This document shows, piece by piece, positions 1-7,778 of a stretch of DNA of 64,000 bases. The number at the start of each line of letters is the position of its first letter. The stretch's first letter is position 1. Under the pieces are notes generated by a model. It was not told the origin of the DNA. It searched no databases and saw only the letters and a list, made by a program, of their open reading frames with translations. This DNA comes from JAHEZL01 sp046074525 (GTDB taxonomy: Bacteria; Bacteroidota; Bacteroidia; Flavobacteriales_C; GCA-002722245). The position numbers and the translations under genes are program-made. The stretch covers positions 71,487-135,486 of the forward strand of contig JBJTOK010000071.1 in NCBI GenBank assembly GCA_046074525.1, read 5' to 3'.

Positions 1-165
1 CAGTTCATGGTAGAGTTCATCAATAAGATCGTTGCGACTATAACTTTTAATTTCAAGTTTATTGTCCTGAAGGGCAGTGGGAACAACTGGTGTTATTTCA
101 TTTGTATCGACGTTGCAAGAAAATAATAGCAGCAATCCGGCAAAAAAAGAAAATAGTTTTTTCAT
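1..165 (-). CDS. lipoprotein of unknown function, N-terminal part (gene runs off the window)
   Basis: Reading leftwards from an ATG at 163-165 there are 55 open codons to the window edge. The product begins MKKLFSFFAG, followed by a leucine-rich core and the lipobox LFSC (Cys17), so it should be exported and lipid-anchored by signal peptidase II and Lgt. The mature part (NVDTNEITPVVP, then a charged stretch with SYSRNDLIDELY) is not recognised. The remainder lies outside the window, so no function can be given. Confidence 0.6.
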   Translation of the reverse strand, partial: MKKLFSFFAGLLLLFSCNVDTNEITPVVPTALQDNKLEIKSYSRNDLIDELYHEL

Positions 166-235
166 GTTTTTTTGCTCTAAGCTATGTCGATTACCAACAT
201 ATAAAAACACGAAATGAGGGAAAGCTGCTTATGAC

Positions 236-925
236 TTAGTGAAAGCTTTCACTGCCAATCTTTATGTTCATCCTCTTGTCGTAATAACCATCAAAGCGGA
301 CGTTTATGTTTTTTGACTGGTAATCATAATAGATGGAGAACATTTCTGTGCCTGAAAAATAAAGGAGGACGCTTTTACAGTATTTATTTAGTTCGTTTTC
401 AGCAAAATCAATGTCTTTGGAGCAGAAACTGTAGTTAGAAATCGCATAAGGACAGTAACCGCTGGTGTGACTAATAAAATAGTTAGTAGTGTCCTTGCTT
501 TGTATTTCCAGCGAGTCAATGAAGCTGCTAAGGCTTTTGTAGTATATTTTACTTTCGTTACGATTTACAGAAACTATCCTTGCCAGATGGAAGCCTTCTT
601 TTTTGTTAGCTGGAATAATTTCAAAAGTGCTGCATGGATTGAAAGTGATGTGATAAGTTTCTCCATCTTTAAGTTTAGCAATAACATTTTCGTTGAAAAA
701 GGAGTTCTTTATTTTAATCGTGTCCAACCCTTCTTCATTGATTTTTATTTTTTGTTTTTTGTCGCGTAGAAGCACCACACCATTTACTTTAACTTCCAGA
801 GAATCATATTCGGAAAAAGCCTGTTCGCCTTTTTGCTTTTCCAGTGTGTGAAAAATAAAGTAGGCTTTCTTCGCCTGCATTTGCAGACAAAAGAAGGACA
901 GTACTATTAGCAGTACGAACTTCAT
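236..925 (-). CDS. secreted protein of unknown function
   Basis: The 229-residue product starts at the ATG at 923-925, which places the signal peptide MKFVLLIVLSFFCLQMQA at the N-terminus. The open frame extends upstream to 1045, but that extension is not signal-like and runs into repeat DNA, so the inner start is preferred. Cleavage after QMQA would release a soluble beta-rich protein with motifs such as DGETYHITFNP and a few cysteines. No lipobox, T9SS tail or known domain is visible. It is divergent from the secreted-protein gene at 1317, and the two share a repeat-containing intergenic region. Function unknown. Confidence 0.6.
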   Translation of the reverse strand: MKFVLLIVLSFFCLQMQAKKAYFIFHTLEKQKGEQAFSEYDSLEVKVNGVVLLRDKKQKIKINEEGLDTIKIKNSFFNENVIAKLKDGETYHITFNPCSTFEIIPANKKEGFHLARIVSVNRNESKIYYKSLSSFIDSLEIQSKDTTNYFISHTSGYCPYAISNYSFCSKDIDFAENELNKYCKSVLLYFSGTEMFSIYYDYQSKNINVRFDGYYDKRMNIKIGSESFH

Positions 926-1316
926 TACATGAACTTCGGAGCAGAAATTATTACTTTCATTCTTCCAGCGTGTGTTAAAGAGGCTTCGGTCTAAAATAGA
1001 TACTCTCTTCGTCATTGCGAAATTTCGTGACCAAAAAAGAAGCAAACTCCTTTGGTGTTCTGCTAAGTTTAGCGAAGCGGAACTTGTTTTTTTTTCTTTC
1101 CAAAAAAGTAAGCAAAAAAATCAAGAGCCGAGATGTGATTCCTCCCACCACCGCTGGCCCGTATCTTGGCCCGGGCCCCTGCACGAAGTTACCAAGCCTA
1201 TCTCCAAACGCACTCTCGAAACAGATCCCTCTCCGTATTTATCCTGATCCACAAATACCAAGAAATTGAGATGGCACATATTTATGATGTAATCTACTTT
1301 AGTAATATCAAACTAT
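926..1316. other. 391-bp intergenic region between divergent genes, holding a dispersed repeat copy
   Basis: No protein gene is supported here. The stretch contains a block series (about 1061-1194) that reappears in the same orientation at about 56604-56759. Around 1011-1028 there is a CGTCATTGCGA-type sequence resembling the one at 34959. Short open frames here are made of repeat sequence and lack neighbours or motifs that would make them genes. Promoters for both flanking genes should lie here, but none stands out. Confidence 0.6.
1061..1194 (+). repeat. dispersed intergenic repeat, copy 1
   Basis: Three blocks occur in order: GCTAAGTTTAGCGAAGCG then AACTTG (from 1062), AAAAAGTAAGCAAAAAAATC (from about 1103), and GGGCCCCTGCACGAAGTTAC (from about 1174). 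The same three blocks, slightly diverged, recur on the same strand at 56604-56759. Both copies sit in intergenic DNA. The first block contains the palindrome GCTAAGTTTAGC. No open frame or transposase is associated, so this is a non-coding interspersed repeat of unknown mobility. Confidence 0.7.
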
Positions 1317-1850
1317 ATGATTATGAAAACTTTAGTATTTCTTTTTATCAGTGCAGGGGCTTATGCCCAAAGCGGAGTATATATGACTTATGACGATTAT
1401 GTGAATAACAAATTGTCGTATGCCAATCAGTGTGATGGCAAGAACAAGGAAATAAAAACCAATCTGGTTTTCAATTTACCTTATGTTACGGTGGCAAGCA
1501 CCGATGGAAAGGTGAAATTAGACAAGGACAACATTTATGCAGTATCAAGCTGTGATCAGTCTTTGATCAGATTTGAAAACAATCAGGCTTATTATTTGCA
1601 GGAAAAAGGCGCGGTGTGGATCTTCTATAAAGAAGTATCGGTCAATGAAGGTAAGAGATCAGTGATTCAGAAACGCTACTATTTTTCCACAACAGGAGAT
1701 AGTGAACTGAAGGAGTTGACGATTAAAAATGTAAAGGATGCTTTTCCCGAAAATCATAAGTTACACGAACTGCTCGATTCGCATCAGCAATGTTATGTAT
1801 CGGATGAGGTAGTTAACGTAAATCACCTTTTGAAAAAAAGCGTGCAATAA
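1317..1850 (+). CDS. secreted protein of unknown function
   Basis: This 177-residue product (or 175 if the second ATG at 1323 is used) begins MIMKTLVFLFISAGAYAQ, a short signal peptide with a probable AYA-Q cleavage site. The mature part (SGVYMTYDDYVNNKLSYANQ, then FNLPYVTV and YYFSTTGDSELKELTI) looks like a compact beta-rich soluble protein. No lipobox or T9SS sorting tail is present. A strong terminator follows at 1870. It resembles short exported proteins common in Bacteroidota, but no family is recognised and no function can be assigned. Confidence 0.65.
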   Translation: MIMKTLVFLFISAGAYAQSGVYMTYDDYVNNKLSYANQCDGKNKEIKTNLVFNLPYVTVASTDGKVKLDKDNIYAVSSCDQSLIRFENNQAYYLQEKGAVWIFYKEVSVNEGKRSVIQKRYYFSTTGDSELKELTIKNVKDAFPENHKLHELLDSHQQCYVSDEVVNVNHLLKKSVQ

Positions 1851-1869
1851 AAATTTAGTTTGTTTCAAG

Positions 1870-1928
1870 GCCCGTTTCCTTCACTAAAGATCAGGGTTTA
1901 CGACGTGGAGGAGATGGGCTTTTTTTTA
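1870..1928 (+). terminator. rho-independent terminator after the 1317 gene
   Basis: GCCCGTTTCCTTCAC at 1870-1884 pairs with GTGGAGGAGATGGGC at 1905-1919. This is a 15-bp RNA stem with three G-U pairs and a loop of about 20 nt, followed directly by eight Ts. The T tract overlaps the stop codon of the convergent lipoprotein gene. Confidence 0.7.
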
Positions 1929-2474
1929 ATGTATGCAGCCGATAAACATCCTTGATTCCACAAGAAATGCTTTCTTTTCGGTTTTTTCTAAAGCCGTAAG
2001 AGCACTGTCGGCATCCTCGTAATTCTCATAAATCCCGCATACGAGTGCAATCATCTTTTGATTGCCTCCGTTTTTGTAGAGGGTTAAATATTCCAGACTC
2101 AAGTTTTCGGATGGCGAGCGACGCGGATAATAATCGCCGGCATATATTTCATCTTCATCATTGTCGGGAAGAGCAATGAGGTTTTTCGCGACGTTGTAGT
2201 GGCGATTCATGGTATCGACTTTCAATGAAAGATCTTTGGCCATTTGCAGCATTTTATGGTCGAGATGGTAATAATCCAGGCCCGTATCAGCAATGACGAT
2301 AATGTAATTTGCATAATCAGAATATTCCGGCTCCTCGCCATTTTCAGTGCTGTCATCTACTTCAGTGGTATCCGAAGCATTGAAAGTTACTTCTGTGGGA
2401 GCCTTCGCTTTCTGGGGAGGAGGGGTTCCGCAGGCGAGCAAGAGGAGGGGCAAGGAGTAAATCAGATTTTTCAT
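1926..2474 (-). CDS. lipoprotein with SPOR-like C-terminal region
   Basis: The 182-residue product starts MKNLIYSLPLLLLACG, with lipobox LLAC (Cys15), so it should be an envelope lipoprotein. A low-complexity acidic linker (TPPPQKAKAPTEV, then DSTENGEEPEYSDY) follows. The last third (ALVCGIYENYEDADSALTAL to FIGCIH) has the beta-alpha-beta spacing of SPOR-type domains, which bind denuded peptidoglycan. That assignment is pattern-based and weak. Its ATG overlaps the uvrB stop by four bases (ATGA type), so it is probably co-transcribed and translationally coupled with uvrB, although no functional link is obvious. Confidence 0.6.
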   Translation of the reverse strand: MKNLIYSLPLLLLACGTPPPQKAKAPTEVTFNASDTTEVDDSTENGEEPEYSDYANYIIVIADTGLDYYHLDHKMLQMAKDLSLKVDTMNRHYNVAKNLIALPDNDEDEIYAGDYYPRRSPSENLSLEYLTLYKNGGNQKMIALVCGIYENYEDADSALTALEKTEKKAFLVESRMFIGCIH

Positions 2475-4498
2475 GACTTTGCTTTTTTCTCGTTCAGTTT
2501 ATCTTTCATTGCAAACAGCTCATCCCTGTATTTTGCTGCAGCCATGAAGTCGAGTTCCTTTGCCGATTTTTCCATAGAGCGCTGTGTTTGTGCAATTGCT
2601 TTTTCCAGTTGCGGGATGGTCATGAAGGCTACAATAGGATCGGCAGCAATGGCCGGTTCCAAAGGTTCGACATAAGTTTTTTTGCTTTGGAAATCGAGTA
2701 CCGAAGTGTGACCCATAATCTCTTCACGGGTTTTGCTGAGGCCTTTTGGCGTGATGCCGTTTTTCTCGTTGTAGGCCATTTGTATGGAGCGGCGGCGATT
2801 GGTTTCATCAATGGTTTTCTGCATCGATTCCGTCATCTTGTCGGCATACATAATTACCTTGCCGTTTACGTTACGCGCGGCGCGACCAACGGTTTGCACT
2901 AGAGATCGTTCCGAACGGAGGAAGCCTTCCTTATCGGCATCCAGAATGGCGACAAGGGAAACTTCCGGCAAATCCAAACCTTCCCTCAATAAGTTTACAC
3001 CCACCAATACATCTATGTCACCCATGCGCAGCGCGCGCAGGATTTCCACGCGTTCCATGGTGTCCACATCGGAGTGGATGTAGCGACAGGCGATATTGAG
3101 GTTGACTATATATTTTGTGAGTTCCTCAGCCATGCGTTTGGTGAGTGTGGTCACGAGAACACGTTCGCCTTTTTTCACTGTTTCGTCAATTTCTTCGAGG
3201 AGATCGTCCACCTGGTTTAAGCTCGGACGTACTTCAATCAATGGATCGAGGAGCCCCGTCGGACGGATGATTTGCTCTACGATGATGCCTTCTGATTTTT
3301 CCAATTCATAATCGGCAGGTGTTGCGCTCACATATATGGTGTTGTTCAGCAGTGTTTCAAATTCTTCAAATTTCAGCGGACGGTTGTCCAATGCAGCCGG
3401 CAATCGGAAACCATATTCCACAAGATTGGTTTTGCGCGATCTGTCACCGCCGTACATCGCCCGGATTTGCGGAATGGTAACGTGACTCTCATCGATGATC
3501 ATCAGGAAATCCTTTGGGAAATAATCCAGTAAGCAGAAGGGACGGGCATTGGCAGCGCGACCATCCATGTAACGAGAATAATTCTCAATGCCTGAACAGT
3601 AGCCGAGTTCGCGCATCATCTCCAGGTCGTATTCCACGCGTTCCTTGATGCGTTCGGCTTCTATGTTTTTGCCTTGCGACTTGAAATATTCCACCTGTTT
3701 CATCATGTCATCCTGAATCTCATAGAGTGCCGAATTCATACGTTCTTTATTGGTCACGAAGATCGTTGCAGGGTAGAGCGTGAGCTCATCGGCACTTTGT
3801 ATTTTTCCTCCGGAGACAGGATCGATAGAGTGAATTTCTTCAATTTCATCTCCCCAGAAGGAGATGCGGTAAGCGTGATCGAGGTAGGCCGGAAAAATAT
3901 CAATCACTTCGCCACGTACTTTGAAATTTCCTCGATCCAAGTCAATTTCTGTTCGGGAGTAGAGACTATCGACAAATTTTCTTAGTAATTTATTGCGGGG
4001 AATAACATCTCCTTTTTTGATAGTGAAAGTACTTTCGGTGAAGTCGGCGGGGTTACCCATACCATAAATGCACGACACCGAGCAAACCACAATCACATCG
4101 CGTCTTCCCGATAATAATATAGAGGAAGTAGCAAGACGCAGTTTTTCAATTTCCTTATTAATCGATAAATCTTTTTCGATGTAGGTATTCGTTACCGGTA
4201 AATAAGCTTCCGGCTGATAATAGTCGTAGTAGGATACAAAATATTCCACAGCGTTGTTAGGGAAAAACTGTTTGAATTCGCCGTACAGCTGGGCGGCCAG
4301 AGTTTTGTTGTGGCTGAGAATAAGTGTTGGTCGCTGCACTTCCTGAATCACATTGGCCATCGTGAAAGTTTTTCCCGAACCAGTGACTCCTTGCAGTGTT
4401 TGAAATTCAACGTCTTTGTTAATGCCGTCAACGAGTTGTTTGATGGCTTCTGGTTGATCACCGGTGGGTTTGTATTCTGATGTGAGTTGGAAATCCAT
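2471..4498 (-). CDS. uvrB: excinuclease ABC subunit UvrB
   Basis: UvrB is the DNA-damage verification helicase of nucleotide excision repair, loaded by UvrA and cut partner of UvrC. The 675-residue product starts MDFQLTSEYKPTGDQPEAI. Walker A is GVTGSGKT (37-44), followed by the beta-hairpin region YYDYYQPEAYLP, the DEAD-box variant DESH, helicase motif VI QTVGRAARN and a C-terminal UVR motif (LEKAIAQTQRSMEKSAKELD). The length is normal. The frame extends upstream to 4537, but those 13 codons lie in a palindromic repeat, so the ATG at 4496-4498 is chosen. It is followed by an overlapping lipoprotein gene. Confidence 0.97.
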   Translation of the reverse strand: MDFQLTSEYKPTGDQPEAIKQLVDGINKDVEFQTLQGVTGSGKTFTMANVIQEVQRPTLILSHNKTLAAQLYGEFKQFFPNNAVEYFVSYYDYYQPEAYLPVTNTYIEKDLSINKEIEKLRLATSSILLSGRRDVIVVCSVSCIYGMGNPADFTESTFTIKKGDVIPRNKLLRKFVDSLYSRTEIDLDRGNFKVRGEVIDIFPAYLDHAYRISFWGDEIEEIHSIDPVSGGKIQSADELTLYPATIFVTNKERMNSALYEIQDDMMKQVEYFKSQGKNIEAERIKERVEYDLEMMRELGYCSGIENYSRYMDGRAANARPFCLLDYFPKDFLMIIDESHVTIPQIRAMYGGDRSRKTNLVEYGFRLPAALDNRPLKFEEFETLLNNTIYVSATPADYELEKSEGIIVEQIIRPTGLLDPLIEVRPSLNQVDDLLEEIDETVKKGERVLVTTLTKRMAEELTKYIVNLNIACRYIHSDVDTMERVEILRALRMGDIDVLVGVNLLREGLDLPEVSLVAILDADKEGFLRSERSLVQTVGRAARNVNGKVIMYADKMTESMQKTIDETNRRRSIQMAYNEKNGITPKGLSKTREEIMGHTSVLDFQSKKTYVEPLEPAIAADPIVAFMTIPQLEKAIAQTQRSMEKSAKELDFMAAAKYRDELFAMKDKLNEKKAKS

Positions 4499-4518
4499 GG
4501 AGATAAAAATAGGAAATA

Positions 4519-4611
4519 GTCTTGAACCATGATTCACTTGATTTAAGGATTAAAGGATTGGATAGCACGTCCTTTAATTCTTAAATTAAGCGAATCTGGT
4601 TCAGACAAGAC
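4519..4611. repeat. palindromic GTCTGAACC repeat, copy A
   Basis: The left arm from 4519 (GTCTTGAACCATGATTCACT, then ATTTAAGGATTAAAGGAT) is complementary to the right arm 4570-4611 with a few mismatches and one short insertion; the spacer is about 12 nt. It separates uvrB from serA on the same strand. The TGA inside the right end (read as GTC TGA ACC on the minus strand) is the serA stop codon. A second member lies at 57901-57984. No open frame is associated; it is probably a REP- or MITE-like element. Confidence 0.75.
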
Positions 4612-5533
4612 TAATAATCTTCTTCGCTAGTTCGATGGATATTTTTTCCTGGGCTTCAACAGTGGAAGCCCCGAGGTGCGGAGTGAGGGAAATATTTGGG
4701 TGTTGCAGCAAGGCAGCATCGGGTTTACTGCTGATGACATCAAGGGCTGCATGTGTAATTTTTCCTGAATTCAAGGCATCAAGCAAAGCTTTTTCATCAA
4801 CGTTTCCGCTGCGGGAAGTATTGATGAAAGTAGCGCCTTTCTTCATTTTGGCGAAAATATCCTTGGTGACAACAGCTTTGTCGTTGAGTGGGATATGCAA
4901 AGATATAATGTCGGATTGTGCCAGGAATTCATCCAGCGGAGAAACAGGAATGCGGATGTCGAGAGCGGTATCAAAAAACTCCAGGGTAAACTCTATTTCT
5001 TCTTTGTCAGGATGGTAAGCCAGCACTTCCATGCCGAATGACAAGGCGATTTTCATCACTTCGCAACCGATGCGGCCAGCACCCCAAACACCAATGGTTT
5101 TGCCTTTGAGTTCAAGGCCTTGTGAAAATTCTTTTTTCAGTTTTTTGATATCGGCATTGCCTGACATCTGCTGATTGCTTTTACTCACAAAACGGTAAAT
5201 GGAGAGTAAGTGAGCAAATACCAGCTCGGCTACAGCCGTGGAGGAAGCACCGGGTGTGTTGAACGTGATGATGTTTTTTTCGGCGGCAGCTTTTTCGTCG
5301 ATATTGTCCATGCCAACGCCTCCGCGACCGATAAACTTCAATGAAGGGCAGGCTTCGATAACTTGTCGGGTTACCTGTGTAGCGCTGCGCACCAAAAGAA
5401 TCTGAATCTTGTTTTTATTAATGAAATCAATGAGTTCCACGTCATTATAAGCACCATCGAAGATCTTAAAACCTTTGGCTTTCAGCAGGGAAATGCCACC
5501 GTGGTGGAAGGAATCATTGACAAGTATATTCAT
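4601..5533 (-). CDS. serA: D-3-phosphoglycerate dehydrogenase, short form without ACT domain
   Basis: This enzyme oxidises 3-phosphoglycerate with NAD+ to 3-phosphohydroxypyruvate, the first step of serine synthesis. The 310-residue product has the 2-hydroxyacid dehydrogenase layout: the substrate-domain signature GRGGVGMDNID, the nucleotide-binding loop GVWGAGRIG (148-156), the catalytic-region Arg in NTSRSGNVDE and the catalytic His in PHLGAST. It stops just after the catalytic domain, so the regulatory ACT domain of longer SerA proteins is absent and classical serine feedback through ACT is not expected. It shares one base with the serC stop, indicating an operon serC-serA. Its TGA stop falls in the end of palindromic repeat copy A. 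Confidence 0.93.
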   Translation of the reverse strand: MNILVNDSFHHGGISLLKAKGFKIFDGAYNDVELIDFINKNKIQILLVRSATQVTRQVIEACPSLKFIGRGGVGMDNIDEKAAAEKNIITFNTPGASSTAVAELVFAHLLSIYRFVSKSNQQMSGNADIKKLKKEFSQGLELKGKTIGVWGAGRIGCEVMKIALSFGMEVLAYHPDKEEIEFTLEFFDTALDIRIPVSPLDEFLAQSDIISLHIPLNDKAVVTKDIFAKMKKGATFINTSRSGNVDEKALLDALNSGKITHAALDVISSKPDAALLQHPNISLTPHLGASTVEAQEKISIELAKKIISLV

Positions 5534-6609
5534 TATGCATGTTTTTTAGCCATGTCGCGCATGGCATCCACTAAAGCCTGAACGCTTTCAATAGGCATTG
5601 CATTATATATGGAAGCTCGGAATCCACCAACGCTGCGGTGACCGCCAATGCCGCTGAGGTTTCTTTCCTTGGCCAGTTTGGCAAACTCAGGTTCCAGATC
5701 AGGGTTTTTCATTACGAAAGTAACGTTCATTAATGAACGGTCTTCTATAGCGGAAGTTCCTGTAAATAATGGATTACTATCGATTTCATCGTAAAGCACT
5801 TTTGCTTTGGCTTCGTTGATCTTCGCCATTGCTGTGAGTCCGCCCAGGTTTTTAATCCATTCCATGGTGAGCATAGATGTGTAAATAGAAAAACATGGCG
5901 GTGTATTGAACATAGAGCCGTTATCTATATGTGTGCGGTAATCGAGCATGGTTGGGATAGTGCGGCTGCTCTTGCCAAAAATTCCTTTTTTGGAGATCAC
6001 GACAACAACGCCTGCCGGACCGATATTCTTTTGCGCACCAGCATAAATCAGGTCGAACTTGCTTACATCAATTGGTTTACTCATGATGTCTGAAGACATG
6101 TCGCAAACCAAGGGAATCGTGGTTTCAGGAAAAGACTTGAACTGAGTACCGTAAATCGTATTGTTTGAGGTAAGGTGGAGGTAAGCAATATCTTTCGGGA
6201 TATTGTATCCTTTAGGGATGTATGAAAAATTCTTGTCTTTGGAAGATGCTACTTCAATGGTTTCGCCAAACAATTGTGCTTCTTTAAGAGCTTTGGTTCC
6301 CCAAACGCCAGTGTTAACATAACCTACTTTACCACCAACAGGGAAAAGGTTTTGCGGTACCATGGTGAACTGCAAGCTCGCTCCACCCTGCAGGAAGCAA
6401 ACGTCGTAGTTTTCAGGAACGTTGAGGAGTTCGCGCACGAGGGCGTGACTTTTATCCATCACGGCTTCAAAATCCTTACTGCGGTGCGACATTTCGATGA
6501 TGGAGAGTCCGCTGTCGTTATAATTGATGACAGCTTCCGCTGCTTTTTGCATTACTTCTTTAGGGAGGATACAAGGTCCTGCACTGAAATTGTGAACGTA
6601 TTTTGTCAT
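5533..6609 (-). CDS. serC: phosphoserine aminotransferase
   Basis: SerC is a PLP enzyme of aminotransferase class V that converts 3-phosphohydroxypyruvate and glutamate to phosphoserine. The 358-residue product has the family N-terminus HNFSAGPCILP, the phosphate/PLP loop QGGASLQFTM, and the Schiff-base lysine in YAGAQKNIGPAG (Lys194). The C-terminus GIGGHRSVGGFRASIYNAMP is typical. It is upstream of and overlaps serA by one base, so the two committed steps of serine synthesis are co-expressed; serB is not in the window. A Bacteroidota-type promoter candidate lies just upstream at 6626-6656. Confidence 0.96.
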   Translation of the reverse strand: MTKYVHNFSAGPCILPKEVMQKAAEAVINYNDSGLSIIEMSHRSKDFEAVMDKSHALVRELLNVPENYDVCFLQGGASLQFTMVPQNLFPVGGKVGYVNTGVWGTKALKEAQLFGETIEVASSKDKNFSYIPKGYNIPKDIAYLHLTSNNTIYGTQFKSFPETTIPLVCDMSSDIMSKPIDVSKFDLIYAGAQKNIGPAGVVVVISKKGIFGKSSRTIPTMLDYRTHIDNGSMFNTPPCFSIYTSMLTMEWIKNLGGLTAMAKINEAKAKVLYDEIDSNPLFTGTSAIEDRSLMNVTFVMKNPDLEPEFAKLAKERNLSGIGGHRSVGGFRASIYNAMPIESVQALVDAMRDMAKKHA

Positions 6610-6625
6610 ATAAAAAATTGAGGGG

Positions 6626-6656
6626 TGAAATTACTTTATTGCCATCTAAAGACAAA
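6626..6656 (-). promoter_or_regulatory. candidate promoter of serC-serA
   Basis: On the minus strand TTTG (6653-6656) is followed after 19 bp by TAATTTCA (6626-6633), six of eight matches to the Bacteroidota -7 consensus TAnnTTTG. The spacing is right, and the start codon lies about 16 nt downstream of the -7 box. Inferred from consensus only. Confidence 0.4.
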
Positions 6657-6699
6657 GATTTTGTGCTACATTTATCCAATACCCCTTAAATAGATTTTT

Positions 6700-7677
6700 A
6701 TGCAATACAGAAATTTTGGAAGATTAAAATGGAAGGTAGGCGTTATGGGCTATGGCATGTGGGGCATGGCAGGCTGGACCGAAAGTGATGATAAGGAAAC
6801 CGCGATTGCCCTCGATAAATCGGTAGAGTTGGGCTGTAATTTTTTTGATACGGCCTGGGCTTACGGAGCGGGGAAAAGTGAAAAAATACTAGCCGATCTG
6901 CTGAAAAGGCAGTCGGACAAAAAATTATACATAGCCACAAAAGTACCACCTAAAAATCACCAGTGGCCGCCTATTAAAGGTTCTTCTATCAAAGATGTTT
7001 TTCCTGCCGAACATATCGTTGAATACACAGAGAAAAGTTTGAAAAACCTTGGTGTTGAAACCATGGATCTCCAGCAATTTCATGTTTGGGAAGATGATTG
7101 GGCCAATAGCGACGAATGGAAATCGGTCATTGAAAAGCTCAAGCGTGAGGGGAAGGTGCAGGCCTTTGGCATCAGTGTTAACCGCTGGGAGCCCATCAAT
7201 TGCATCAAGGCTCTGGATACAGGATTGATAGATTCGATTCAGGTTATTTACAATATTTTCGATCAATCTCCTGAAGATGAGCTTTTCCCTTATTGCAGTA
7301 AAAATGATATTGCAATTATTGCCCGTGTTCCTTTTGACGAAGGCTCACTTACAGGCATGCTGACGAAGGAATCTGCCTGGCCGAAGGGAGATTTCAGGAA
7401 TATATATTTCTGTAAGGAAAACCTGGATCCTACTATCGACCGGGTAGAAGCCCTGAAAAAGGTGGTTCCTGCAGGTATGACGCTGCCTGAGCTGGCATTG
7501 AAGTTCATTAAAGAAGAGTCAGCTGTATCTACGATCATTCCGGGAATGAGGAAAATCATAAATGTGGAAAACAATATGAAATCGGGTAGTGTATCAGCGG
7601 GACATTTAAGCGCTGAAACGATAGCTGAGCTGAGAAAGCACCGCTGGGACAGGTTGCCGTCTTCCTGGTCCTGTTAG
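6700..7677 (+). CDS. aldo/keto reductase
   Basis: The 325-residue protein has a complete aldo/keto reductase TIM barrel. The tetrad is visible as Asp50 and Tyr55 in FFDTAWAYG, Lys81 in IATKVPP and His128 in QQFHVWEDDW. The C-terminal region STIIPGMRKIINVENNM matches the NADPH-binding end of the family. It should reduce an aldehyde or ketone in the cytosol with NADPH; the substrate cannot be read from sequence. It belongs to the plant-auxin-protein-like group (DKETAIALDKSVELGCNFFD) rather than the classic aldose reductases. It is divergent from serC and monocistronic. Confidence 0.92.
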   Translation: MQYRNFGRLKWKVGVMGYGMWGMAGWTESDDKETAIALDKSVELGCNFFDTAWAYGAGKSEKILADLLKRQSDKKLYIATKVPPKNHQWPPIKGSSIKDVFPAEHIVEYTEKSLKNLGVETMDLQQFHVWEDDWANSDEWKSVIEKLKREGKVQAFGISVNRWEPINCIKALDTGLIDSIQVIYNIFDQSPEDELFPYCSKNDIAIIARVPFDEGSLTGMLTKESAWPKGDFRNIYFCKENLDPTIDRVEALKKVVPAGMTLPELALKFIKEESAVSTIIPGMRKIINVENNMKSGSVSAGHLSAETIAELRKHRWDRLPSSWSC

Positions 7678-7731
7678 TTTTAACACTTTAACAAAGTTAT
7701 TCACGGTAGTGTATAACTATCTGTGGCTCGC

Positions 7732-7763
7732 TTTGGAAGCCCCGTTCTATTTGCTTATATTTG
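7732..7763 (+). promoter_or_regulatory. candidate promoter of the desaturase gene
   Basis: TTTG at 7732-7735 and TATATTTG at 7756-7763 (a full match to TAnnTTTG) are 20 bp apart and end 15 bp before the desaturase ATG at 7779. This is the best promoter match seen in the window. Confidence 0.5.
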
Positions 7764-7778
7764 CCCCAAATAAAAAGA

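Noticed and set aside
467..769. Open frame on the plus strand inside the 236-925 gene
   Set aside because: It is a shadow of the minus-strand secreted protein gene; it lacks motifs and a plausible start context.
4499..4537. Longer uvrB start at 4537
   Set aside because: The 13 extra codons lie inside the palindromic repeat and do not match the UvrB N-terminus, which starts at MDFQLTSEYK.
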